A stretch of DNA of 64,000 bases from DATBGZ01 sp036557785 (GTDB taxonomy: Bacteria; Actinomycetota; Actinomycetes; Mycobacteriales; Micromonosporaceae): contig DATBGZ010000032.1 in the NCBI GenBank assembly GCA_036557785.1, positions 9,643-73,642 on the forward strand, in the 5' to 3' direction. The notes under the pieces were generated by a model. That model saw only the letters and a list, made by a program, of their open reading frames with translations, had not been told where the DNA came from and did no database searches. The position numbers and the translations under genes were made by a program. Within the stretch, counting starts at the first letter, position 1, and each line of letters starts with the position of its first letter. Shown one piece after another: positions 57,277-64,000 of this stretch.

Positions 57277-58943
57277 TGAACGATCACCCCGATCGATCCG
57301 ACGGGGACCCGGTCACATCGGCCCCACAACCCGGGCCAGCGACGAGTGGCGGCTGGATCAGCCGCGATGACCCACGGTGGGGTCCTCCCCCCGACGATGA
57401 GTGGGTCGAGGAGACCGACCACCACCTGACGCAGCGTCTGGCGGCCGTGAGCCGGTTCGTCCGGGCCGTGCAGCTCTACCTGAGCCCGGAGGAGACGCTC
57501 ACGGTCGCCGCCGCGCGGCAGCTCACCGACCGTGCTGGCGCCCGGCTCGCGCTGGACGGCGCAGGCACGGGGCGCGGCCATACCGTGGTTGCGCTGGCCG
57601 GGGCGACCGGCGTTGGCAAATCGACACTGTTCAACGCGCTGGCCCGGATGGCGCTCTCGCCGCCGGGGCACCTGCGGCCGACGACCGGTGAGGCGCACGC
57701 GTGCGTGTGGGATCCGCGCGGCGCGGATCCGCTGCTGGACTGGCTCGGTGTGGCGCCCCGGCACCGGTTCATGCGGGAGAGTCTCCTCGACGCGGAGGAC
57801 GAGGCCCCGCTGCGCGGGCTGGTGCTGCTCGACCTGCCCGACATGGACTCGCTCGCGACCGGGAACCGGGTCGAAGCCGATCGGCTCGTCGGTGTGGTGG
57901 ACCGCGTCATCTGGGTGCTGGACCCACAGAAGTACGCCGACCAGACGGTGCACGAGCAGTACCAGCGGCGCATGGGGGCGTTGCGCGATGTCACCGTCGT
58001 GGTGTTCAACCAGACCGACCTGCTGAGCCGGGCGGACGCGGACCGGTGCCGCGCGGACCTCGTCCGTCTGGTGGACGACGACGGCCTGCCCGGTGTGCCG
58101 GTGATCGCGGTCTCCGCGCGCACCGGCGCGGGCATCGACGAGGTGCGGGCACTGCTGGAGAAGGTGGTCGCGGACCGGCACGCCGCCACGGCGAGGCTGA
58201 CCGCCGAACTCGACGCGACCGTGGCGCGGCTGACCCCGCTCGCACCGGTCGCTGGGCCGGCAGACGAGCAGGTCAGCCGCGATGCGGTGCCCGAGCTCGG
58301 CGAGGCATTCGCCGCCGCGTGCGGAGCCGACGCACTCGCGGCCGAGGCGGCCTGGTCGTATCGGCAGCGCGCGGTGCTCTGGCGGGCGCCATGGCATCGG
58401 GCCGCCGTGTTGCCCGCGATCCCGCCGGCCGACCCGGCCGCGGTCGGTACATCGGTCCGGCGCCTGGCCCACCGTCTCGGTGACCGTCTGCCGGAGTCCT
58501 GGCAGCGGCACCTGCGGGCGGCGGCGACCGCGGAGCTCGACGGGCTCCCGAGCAGGCTCGCCGGGGCGCTGGCCGCTGGCCGGGGCAGCTCCCCTGTGCC
58601 GCCACTCTGGACGGCGCTGCGTACCGGCTGGTGGCTCGCCATCGGCGGTGCCGTCGCCGGCGTCCTCGGTGGACTGTCCACACAGGAGGTTCAACCGTGG
58701 CTGGTGGTCGCCGTCGGGTGTCTCGCGGTGGTGCTGGCGCTGCCGGCGCTCGCGGTGACGACGGGAGCCTGGCGGGCGCTGAGGTACCGGCGCGCGGTGG
58801 CCCGGCGGATGGCGCACGCCGCGCTGCAGGTGGCGCGTGACGTGGTCGCGCCGGTGCGTCAGATCCTGCGCGACTACGCGCAGGCCCATGCCGCCCTGGG
58901 CCGGGCGCGGGCCACGTCCGACGAGGCCCCGCGGCACCGCTGA
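57276..58943 (+). CDS. YfjP-family membrane GTPase (second of a pair)
   Basis: GTPase of 555 residues. The P-loop is GATGVGKSTLFNAL, switch II LLDLPDMDSLA and G4 VVVFNQTDLLSRAD (NQTD for NKxD), with G5 VIAVSARTGAGIDEV. Two C-terminal membrane segments (TGWWLAIGGAVAGVLGGL and PWLVVAVGCLAVVLALPALA) anchor it. The ATG overlaps the stop of the first GTPase gene, so the pair is co-translated and may form a heteromer. The G4 substitution may alter nucleotide affinity. Confidence 0.85.
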   Translation: MNDHPDRSDGDPVTSAPQPGPATSGGWISRDDPRWGPPPDDEWVEETDHHLTQRLAAVSRFVRAVQLYLSPEETLTVAAARQLTDRAGARLALDGAGTGRGHTVVALAGATGVGKSTLFNALARMALSPPGHLRPTTGEAHACVWDPRGADPLLDWLGVAPRHRFMRESLLDAEDEAPLRGLVLLDLPDMDSLATGNRVEADRLVGVVDRVIWVLDPQKYADQTVHEQYQRRMGALRDVTVVVFNQTDLLSRADADRCRADLVRLVDDDGLPGVPVIAVSARTGAGIDEVRALLEKVVADRHAATARLTAELDATVARLTPLAPVAGPADEQVSRDAVPELGEAFAAACGADALAAEAAWSYRQRAVLWRAPWHRAAVLPAIPPADPAAVGTSVRRLAHRLGDRLPESWQRHLRAAATAELDGLPSRLAGALAAGRGSSPVPPLWTALRTGWWLAIGGAVAGVLGGLSTQEVQPWLVVAVGCLAVVLALPALAVTTGAWRALRYRRAVARRMAHAALQVARDVVAPVRQILRDYAQAHAALGRARATSDEAPRHR

Positions 58944-58966
58944 GCCCGGCCGGCGAGAATGCCGGT

Positions 58967-59404
58967 ATGCGCGCGCCGACGGTGGTCGTCCGGGTCGGCA
59001 TGGCCGCCCTGGGCGCCGTGCACGCCTGGTGGGGCGTGTGGGCGCGCCTGTTTCCGCGGCACTTCTTCGCGAACTTCCCCGGCTTCGGCCGCCGGTGGAC
59101 CGCCGCCTACCCGCCGTACAACGAACACCTCGTCACCGACCTGGGCGCCACGTTCCTGACGCTGGCCTTCCTGCTCTTCGCCGGGGCATGGGTGCGCGAC
59201 CGTACGGTACGGGCGGTATCGCTGGTCGCGGTCGCGATCTTCAGCGCGCTGCATCTGACCTTCCACGCCACGAACCACGCGAGCATGGGCAGCGCCGATT
59301 TCGCCACGAGCCTGTTCTTCCTCATCCTCGGCGTGCTCGCGCCGGTCACGTTGCTCGTCATCGACCGGCTGGCAACGCCGGCGCCGCGTCAGTTCGGGGA
59401 CTGA
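58967..59404 (+). CDS. hypothetical four-span membrane protein
   Basis: Protein of 145 residues with four hydrophobic segments (GMAALGAVHAWWGVWARLF; LGATFLTLAFLLFAGAW; AVSLVAVAIFSALHLTFHA; TSLFFLILGVLAPVTLLVI). Conserved-looking polar residues (FPGFGRRW, HATNHASM) lie between them. Function is unknown. ATG 58967 lies about 24 bp after the second GTPase gene, so it may be co-transcribed. Its last 16 bp overlap the end of the convergent GDPD gene. Confidence 0.7.
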   Translation: MRAPTVVVRVGMAALGAVHAWWGVWARLFPRHFFANFPGFGRRWTAAYPPYNEHLVTDLGATFLTLAFLLFAGAWVRDRTVRAVSLVAVAIFSALHLTFHATNHASMGSADFATSLFFLILGVLAPVTLLVIDRLATPAPRQFGD

Positions 59405-60195
59405 CCGCGCAGTGTCGCGGCCACCTCGGCCGGTCGGTCGGAGATGATCCCGTCCACGCCGAGCCGTGCGGTCAGGTCGATGTCGGCCGGTTCGTTCACG
59501 GTCCATACGAAGACGTTGTGCCCGCGGTCGTGCGCGCGGCGCACCACGTCCGGCCGCCGGCGCACCGCGGAGATGCTTGGCCCGAGCGCGTCGGCGCCCA
59601 CGGGTGGGCGCCCCTGCCACACCGAGGGCGCGGCGATCTCGAAGAGGAACACCGTCCGGAGATCGGGCGCCAGCACGCGGACCCGGCGCAGCGCCAGCGA
59701 CGAGAAGGACATGACCGTGACGGCCACACCCCGTTCGCGGGCGCCGGCAGTGGTGTGTAGGCCGTGACGGACGAGAAGGTCGACCAGGCGCCGTTCGACC
59801 TCGCCGCCGAAGCGTGCGGGGTGCTTGGTCTCCACGAGCAACCGCAGCGCTCGGCCCGCGTCAAGAGCGAGCCGCAGCAGAGCATCGAGGGTGAGAATGC
59901 CGGGCTGCGCCTCGGTCTTCTCCGCGTCGCCGTTGATGTGCCACGAGGAGTAGTCGTGCCCGTTCAGTTCGGCCAGGGTGAGCCGGCTGACCCTCCCGTC
60001 GCCGGTGCTGGTGCGGTCGATCGTGGCGTCGTGGATGCAGACCAGGTGGCCGTCGCGGGTCAACCGCACATCGCATTCAAGCCCGTCAGCGCCCTGCTCG
60101 ATGGCACGCCGATAGGCCTCGCGCGTGTGTTCCGGCAGCGCCGCCGCACCCCCCCGATGGGCGAAGACCAGGGGTTCGAGTATCGCGGAGGTCAT
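59389..60195 (-). CDS. glycerophosphodiester phosphodiesterase
   Basis: Hydrolyses glycerophosphodiesters to glycerol-3-phosphate and an alcohol. It has 268 residues and no signal peptide. The GDPD TIM-barrel motifs are VFAHRGGAAALPEHTREAYR (catalytic HR), ADGLECDVRLTRDGHLVCIH (metal-binding Glu, Asp and HD) and the C-terminal NVFVWTVNEPADI. It starts at ATG 60195, 6 bp after the stop of the LCP gene upstream, so it ends an operon with that gene. Confidence 0.93.
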   Translation of the reverse strand: MTSAILEPLVFAHRGGAAALPEHTREAYRRAIEQGADGLECDVRLTRDGHLVCIHDATIDRTSTGDGRVSRLTLAELNGHDYSSWHINGDAEKTEAQPGILTLDALLRLALDAGRALRLLVETKHPARFGGEVERRLVDLLVRHGLHTTAGARERGVAVTVMSFSSLALRRVRVLAPDLRTVFLFEIAAPSVWQGRPPVGADALGPSISAVRRRPDVVRRAHDRGHNVFVWTVNEPADIDLTARLGVDGIISDRPAEVAATLRGQSPN

Positions 60196-60201
60196 GGACC
60201 G

Positions 60202-61467
60202 TCAGCTGCCGCCCAACCAGTCGGGATGCGCGGTGAGGAAGTCCGCCACGCTGTCGTTCTGCACGTGGTGCAGCAGATCGACCAGGTCCGGCTTCAGCAG
60301 GACGACAGAGCTCCCGTTGACGTTCGCGGTGTTCGGCGTGCCGTTCGCGGCGGCGTAGGTCTTGACCATGATGACGTCGTCCGCCCGCAACCCGGAGAGC
60401 GTGACCGCCCAGTTCTCGACCGCGATGCCGCCGAGATCGAGGACCATGAGGCCGGTGGTCGCCTGCTGGAGCCTCGCCACGGTCGCGAGGTTTGTCAATG
60501 TGTCTGGGCTGGCGATCTTGTCGACAATGGCCTTGAGCAGCCGCTGCTGCATCTGCTGCCGGCCGTAGTCGCCGACCGAGTACTGGACGCGCTGCCGCGA
60601 CAGGTCCAGGGCCTGCCAGGGCTTGAGGTCCATGCAGCCCTTCTTGTAGTACGCGCGCTGGTCGCGGGTCGCCCTCTCCGCGGCGTTGCCGTAGTTGTAG
60701 TAGGCGGTGCTCGCGATGTTGTTCGGGAGCTGCTTGCCGTTGGCGTAGTAATGGATCGACCAGATTCCCTGGTCCGGGAACCAGCTCGTGTCGGTGCACA
60801 TGTGCACGGTCCCGATCGCCGCGACCACCTTGTCGAAGCCGTCGAAGTTGACCGTCGCCCATCCATTGAACTTCAGGCCACCCGTGTCCTGCACGATGCA
60901 ACTGATCGTCTTCAGCATGAGGTTGGCGCCCTTGGCACGACCGGTGGGGCTCGTGTCGATGTGACCCTGGTCGTCGCGTGCGCCCGCGCCGAAGGCAGAG
61001 TTGATCTTGTTTTGATGCGTGCCGGGATCAGCGCACGTCTCCGTGTCGCGGGCGATGGGTACGTACAGGTCCCGGGGCAGCGAGATCATGTAGACCTGGT
61101 TGTGCGCCGCGGGGATGTGCACGAGCACGATCGAGTCCGCGTTGGCGATGTCGGAGAGGCCGCCGCTGTCGCGGGTATCGGAGCCGAGCAGCAGGAAGTT
61201 GATGGGCCCCTTGATATCCGGGGCCTTGATGTCGGTGGGGATGGCGTTGACCGTCGGGGTGTTGCTCAGCGCCCAGTGGGCCACGAGCTTCGGCACGATG
61301 ACCGTCAGGCCGCTGCCGACCATCACGAGCACGCCGAACGCGATTACCAGCTTGGCCCACAGCGGGCTCTTGGGCTGTCCCTGGGTCGGACGGGTCCGGA
61401 GCGGTCGCCGGCGTTGCCCCTCGTCGCCCGGTCGTGAGCGGCCGTACGTCGTACCGTCCGGCCTCAT
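60202..61467 (-). CDS. LytR-CpsA-Psr (LCP) family ligase
   Basis: LCP enzymes attach secondary wall polymers such as arabinogalactan or teichoic acids to peptidoglycan from lipid carriers. The 421 residues include a cytoplasmic basic tail, one span (LVIAFGVLVMVGSGLTVIVP) and the LCP domain with INFLLLGSDTRDSGGL, VYMISLPRDLYVPI and the Arg/Asp region ALDLSRQRVQYSVGDYGRQQ. The domain carries an extra Cys-containing loop (DTETCADPGTHQNKIN). ATG 61467 is preferred. A second LCP gene precedes it on the same strand. Confidence 0.92.
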   Translation of the reverse strand: MRPDGTTYGRSRPGDEGQRRRPLRTRPTQGQPKSPLWAKLVIAFGVLVMVGSGLTVIVPKLVAHWALSNTPTVNAIPTDIKAPDIKGPINFLLLGSDTRDSGGLSDIANADSIVLVHIPAAHNQVYMISLPRDLYVPIARDTETCADPGTHQNKINSAFGAGARDDQGHIDTSPTGRAKGANLMLKTISCIVQDTGGLKFNGWATVNFDGFDKVVAAIGTVHMCTDTSWFPDQGIWSIHYYANGKQLPNNIASTAYYNYGNAAERATRDQRAYYKKGCMDLKPWQALDLSRQRVQYSVGDYGRQQMQQRLLKAIVDKIASPDTLTNLATVARLQQATTGLMVLDLGGIAVENWAVTLSGLRADDVIMVKTYAAANGTPNTANVNGSSVVLLKPDLVDLLHHVQNDSVADFLTAHPDWLGGS

Positions 61468-61563
61468 GCAGCACTCCGGTCGTGCTCGTCGGTCATCACG
61501 GGGGGCCAGCCTACCCTGCGAATCTGGGCGCGGCGGGTCCCTCGGTTGATCATGCTTTGCGGG

Positions 61564-62817
61564 CTACGAACCGGTTCCGTGCGCGCTGACCCAGTCCGCG
61601 AGCTTGTCATGCGCCATTGCGCTGAAGAGGTCCGCCGCGCGTGCCTTGTCGGGCAGCACCACGCTCTGGCCGCCGACGGTGGTGGTCCCCTTGTGCGGGC
61701 TGATCATGAAGACCAGATCGTCACTGCGCAACGAGCGAAGTTGCCAGCCGAGGTCGACGAGGGAGAAGTCCTGGTCGACCGTCATCGTCGCCGCGACCGA
61801 GGAGACGAAGTCGCGAAGGCTTCCGACGTTGGAGAGCGTGCCGAGGCTCGCGGCCTTGTCCAGCAACGCTTTGAGGTACATCTGCTGGTGGCGCATCCGG
61901 TCGAAGTCACCATCGGGGAACTGGTAGCGCTGGCGGATGTAGTCCAGCGCCTCCTCACCGTTGAAGTGGTGCTGGCCCGCCTGGAAGGTCCGATAAGGTG
62001 GATGGATCGATGTGATCGTCTGGTCCACGGTCATGTCGACGCCGCCCACCGCGTCGGTCACCTTGACGAAACCTGAGAAGTCCAGCACCGCGACGTGGTC
62101 GATGCGTACGCCGGTGTAGTCCTCGATGGTCTGCACGGCCAACGGCATGCCGCCCCATGCGTACGCGGCGTTGATCTTCGCCATGGTGTCGCCATTGCGA
62201 CCATCGGGGCTGCGCGGGATGTGTACCCACAGGTCGCGCGGGACGGAGACCAGGTAGGCCCGGCTGTTGTCCGCCGGAATGTGTGCGATCACCATGGTGT
62301 CACTGCGCTGTGCTGCCGAGGGATCACCGGCGTTGTCCGGGTCACGGGAGTCGGTACCGAGCAGCAGGATGTTCAGCGCCCCGTCGGCGAGCTTGGGTGG
62401 TCGAGCGGGCAGCGAGGCGAAGGCGTCCTCCCGACGCAGATTGTCGTCCACGCCACGCACCCACAGGTAACTGACGACGATGCCGCAACCGCTGATCACC
62501 CCGGCGAGCGCGAGCACCAGGAACGCGGCGCGTGCCCAACGCACGCGGGTGCGTCGCGGTGCGGGCGCGGCCGGCACCTGCTGATCGCGGATGGCGCGGT
62601 AGGCACGACTGGGGTACTCGCGCGATACGTTCGCATCCTTCGAGGTTCGGTCCGGCTGGGACTGGGCGGGCCGCGATGGGGCGGACCGCGGCGCCTCGGT
62701 GCTCCGGGGAGCCGGTACGCTCGCGCGCCCCACGATGCGATCAGAACGATCGGAACGAGAGGGATGATCGGGTTCATTACCGGCAGAAGCGTTGTTATCC
62801 GAAGAATCCAGCGCCAT
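61564..62817 (-). CDS. LytR-CpsA-Psr (LCP) family ligase, second copy
   Basis: Second LCP phosphotransferase, 417 residues. A long Ser/Arg/Pro-rich cytoplasmic region of about 100 residues precedes one span (AAFLVLALAGVISGCGIVVS) and the LCP domain with LNILLLGTDSRDPDN, YLVSVPRDLWVHIP, AVGGVDMTVDQ and DYIRQRYQFPDGDFDRMRHQ. The last is the classical R-R...D..R..R motif binding the polyprenyl pyrophosphate. ATG 62817 follows a TACCCT hexamer by 7 nt, so the mRNA may be leaderless. It is divergent from the epimerase gene, with which it shares a 66-bp promoter region. Confidence 0.94.
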   Translation of the reverse strand: MALDSSDNNASAGNEPDHPSRSDRSDRIVGRASVPAPRSTEAPRSAPSRPAQSQPDRTSKDANVSREYPSRAYRAIRDQQVPAAPAPRRTRVRWARAAFLVLALAGVISGCGIVVSYLWVRGVDDNLRREDAFASLPARPPKLADGALNILLLGTDSRDPDNAGDPSAAQRSDTMVIAHIPADNSRAYLVSVPRDLWVHIPRSPDGRNGDTMAKINAAYAWGGMPLAVQTIEDYTGVRIDHVAVLDFSGFVKVTDAVGGVDMTVDQTITSIHPPYRTFQAGQHHFNGEEALDYIRQRYQFPDGDFDRMRHQQMYLKALLDKAASLGTLSNVGSLRDFVSSVAATMTVDQDFSLVDLGWQLRSLRSDDLVFMISPHKGTTTVGGQSVVLPDKARAADLFSAMAHDKLADWVSAHGTGS

Positions 62818-62883
62818 GTCACCCAGGGTACGGATGAAAGGGCTCGCGATGTCCCGGCTGCCGAAACGACTAGGGTGTGCCCC

Positions 62884-63864
62884 GTGAGCAGCAGCACCGA
62901 GTCACGCTTCGGCGCGGGTAGCCGGATCCTCGTCGCGGGCGGGGCGGGGTTCGTTCCCTCCCACGTGGTCGACCGCTTGCTGGCGCGGGGCGCGTCCGTG
63001 GTGGTGGTGGACAACTTCATCACCGGCGCCAAAGACAACGTCGCGCACCATGACGGCGACCCCCGGTTGAGCCTGGTCGAGGCCGACGTCTCGCAACCGC
63101 TGCCCTCGGTCGCCGCCCTGGAGGGTCGCTTCGACGCGATCTTGCACCTCGCGTCGCCGGCGAGCCCGACCGACTTCCGCCGGTACGCCATCGAGATCAT
63201 GCGGGTCAACGGCATCGGCACGCTGAACCTGCTCGAGCGGGCGGTCGCCGACGACGCGCGGTTCCTGCTCGCCTCCACGTCCGAGGCGTACGGCGATCCG
63301 CTATTGCACCCCCAGCCCGAGACCTACTGGGGCAACGTCAATCCGGTCGGGGTGCGCTCGGTCTATGACGAGTCGAAGCGCTTCGCCGAGGCAGCGACCA
63401 TGGCCTATCACCGCGACCGTGGCGCCGACGTGGCGATCGTACGGATCTTCAACACGTACGGCCCCCGCATGGCCCTCGGCGACGGCCGGGCCATTCCCAC
63501 CTTCATCACCCAGGCTCTGCGCGGCGAACCGCTGACGGTGCAGGGAACCGGGGAGCAGACCCGGTCGATCTGCTACGTCGACGACCTCGTGCGGGGCATC
63601 CTCGCGTTGCTCGACTCCCACGAGACCGGGCCGATCAACTGTGGGACCGAGCACGAGATCTCCATGCGTGCCCTGGCCGACACGATCGTGGCGCTCGTCG
63701 GCAGCGACTCGCCCGTCGTGCATGTGGCGAAGGTGCCCGACGACCCGGAGCGGCGCCGACCCGACCTCACGCTCGCCCGCCGGCTGCTCGGGTACGAACC
63801 CCGCGTGTCCCCCGAGGATGGGCTGCGCCAGACGATCGAGGACCTGCGGCGTCGCCTCTCCTAG
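62884..63864 (+). CDS. NAD-dependent epimerase/dehydratase (UDP-glucuronate decarboxylase-like)
   Basis: Extended short-chain dehydrogenase of 326 residues that modifies a nucleotide sugar. The NAD motif is VAGGAGFVPSHVVDRLL, then DNFITGAKDN; the catalytic Ser/Thr are in LASTSEAYGDP and Tyr/Lys in YDESKR. RIFNTYGPRM and a C-terminal QTRSICYVDDLVRG match UDP-xylose synthase/dTDP-glucose dehydratase relatives. In GxxGxxG the third Gly is Pro. GTG 62884 lies 7 nt after a TAGGGT hexamer. It neighbours LCP ligases, which fits wall-polysaccharide synthesis. The last 136 bases of the window show no gene that I can support. Confidence 0.9.
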   Translation: MSSSTESRFGAGSRILVAGGAGFVPSHVVDRLLARGASVVVVDNFITGAKDNVAHHDGDPRLSLVEADVSQPLPSVAALEGRFDAILHLASPASPTDFRRYAIEIMRVNGIGTLNLLERAVADDARFLLASTSEAYGDPLLHPQPETYWGNVNPVGVRSVYDESKRFAEAATMAYHRDRGADVAIVRIFNTYGPRMALGDGRAIPTFITQALRGEPLTVQGTGEQTRSICYVDDLVRGILALLDSHETGPINCGTEHEISMRALADTIVALVGSDSPVVHVAKVPDDPERRRPDLTLARRLLGYEPRVSPEDGLRQTIEDLRRRLS

Positions 63865-64000
63865 GTGGGCGGTGTGAATCTGCCTTCGTTGGGTCCGCTT
63901 TGCCTTCGCGGCGGCCGGGTGGTTCTTGTCGCCGTCAGCGCGTCGTAGCGGGCGAGTCTGAGTTCACCCGGAGTGTGGTCCGCACGAGTGCTGCGATGGC

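Noticed and set aside
62095..62883. Upstream in-frame extension of the epimerase
   Set aside because: It runs antisense through the LCP gene. The conserved Rossmann motif begins just after GTG 62884.

Overview
This window is 64 kb of actinobacterial chromosome with very high GC content and strong G/C preference at third codon positions. Gene order points to the neighbourhood downstream of the replication origin. It shows gyrA, a DUF3566 membrane protein, tRNA-Ile, a DLW-39 peptide, tRNA-Ala, and later tRNA-Leu, fhaA, fhaB, pstP, rodA, pbpA, pknA, pknB, pabA/trpG, a class E sortase and crgA. That order is shared by Micromonosporaceae, Streptomycetaceae and relatives. The GyrA intein, the XRE/DUF397 pair and the DUF2637 gene fit a filamentous or Micromonospora-like actinomycete, but I cannot name the genus from sequence alone.

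Layout: 1-4.3 kb holds the 3' part of gyrA with the end of an in-frame LAGLIDADG intein, DUF3566, two tRNAs and DLW-39. 4.4-12.8 kb is housekeeping: a glycoside hydrolase family 3 lipoprotein, a MerR regulator fused to a helical C-terminal domain, a YbaK deacylase, VanZ, a DsbA/FrnE-like oxidoreductase, prolyl-tRNA synthetase and an SGNH esterase. 12.9-18.1 kb is an acyl-CoA catabolic module (TetR regulator, biotin carboxylase, carboxyltransferase, acyl-CoA dehydrogenase) with two matching palindromic operators. 18.4-22.9 kb encodes a glutamate-cysteine ligase homologue, a CapA-like lipoprotein, a single-PASTA membrane protein and a Pro/Thr-rich surface protein. 23.0-25.7 kb is the most accessory-like part, with strong hairpins, an XRE/DUF397 pair and a DUF2637 membrane protein beside tRNA-Leu.

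26.3-37.6 kb is the Ser/Thr kinase and cell-wall elongation/division cluster. Its genes overlap tightly: FHA adaptors, phosphatase, RodA polymerase, a class B PBP, two kinases, then pabA, a small membrane protein, the sortase and CrgA. 37.7-44.3 kb has an EtfD-like Fe-S quinone reductase that may take electrons from acyl-CoA dehydrogenases such as the one at 17 kb, two CNNM/DUF21 transporters and an NlpC/P60 peptidoglycan hydrolase behind a leader of about 200 nt. 44.4-47.9 kb contains an LppU-like membrane protein and a molybdenum cofactor operon (moaC, mog, moeA, moaE). 48-64 kb has a GGDEF-EAL protein preceded by an unusual chain of micro-ORFs, a chaperone-like protein, a beta-propeller lipoprotein with an Lrp regulator, a pair of membrane-associated GTPases, GDPD, two LCP ligases and a nucleotide-sugar epimerase.

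Observations most worth a second look: the stop-start-linked micro-ORF chain at 48138-48278; the shared 14-nt operator core of the TetR/acyl-CoA carboxylase module; two strong inverted repeats at 23.1-23.3 kb; a Shine-Dalgarno sequence that points to an AUA start codon for the CNNM gene at 40.5 kb; and an internal start in the MerR fusion. No CRISPR array, rRNA gene, insertion sequence or integrase was seen.
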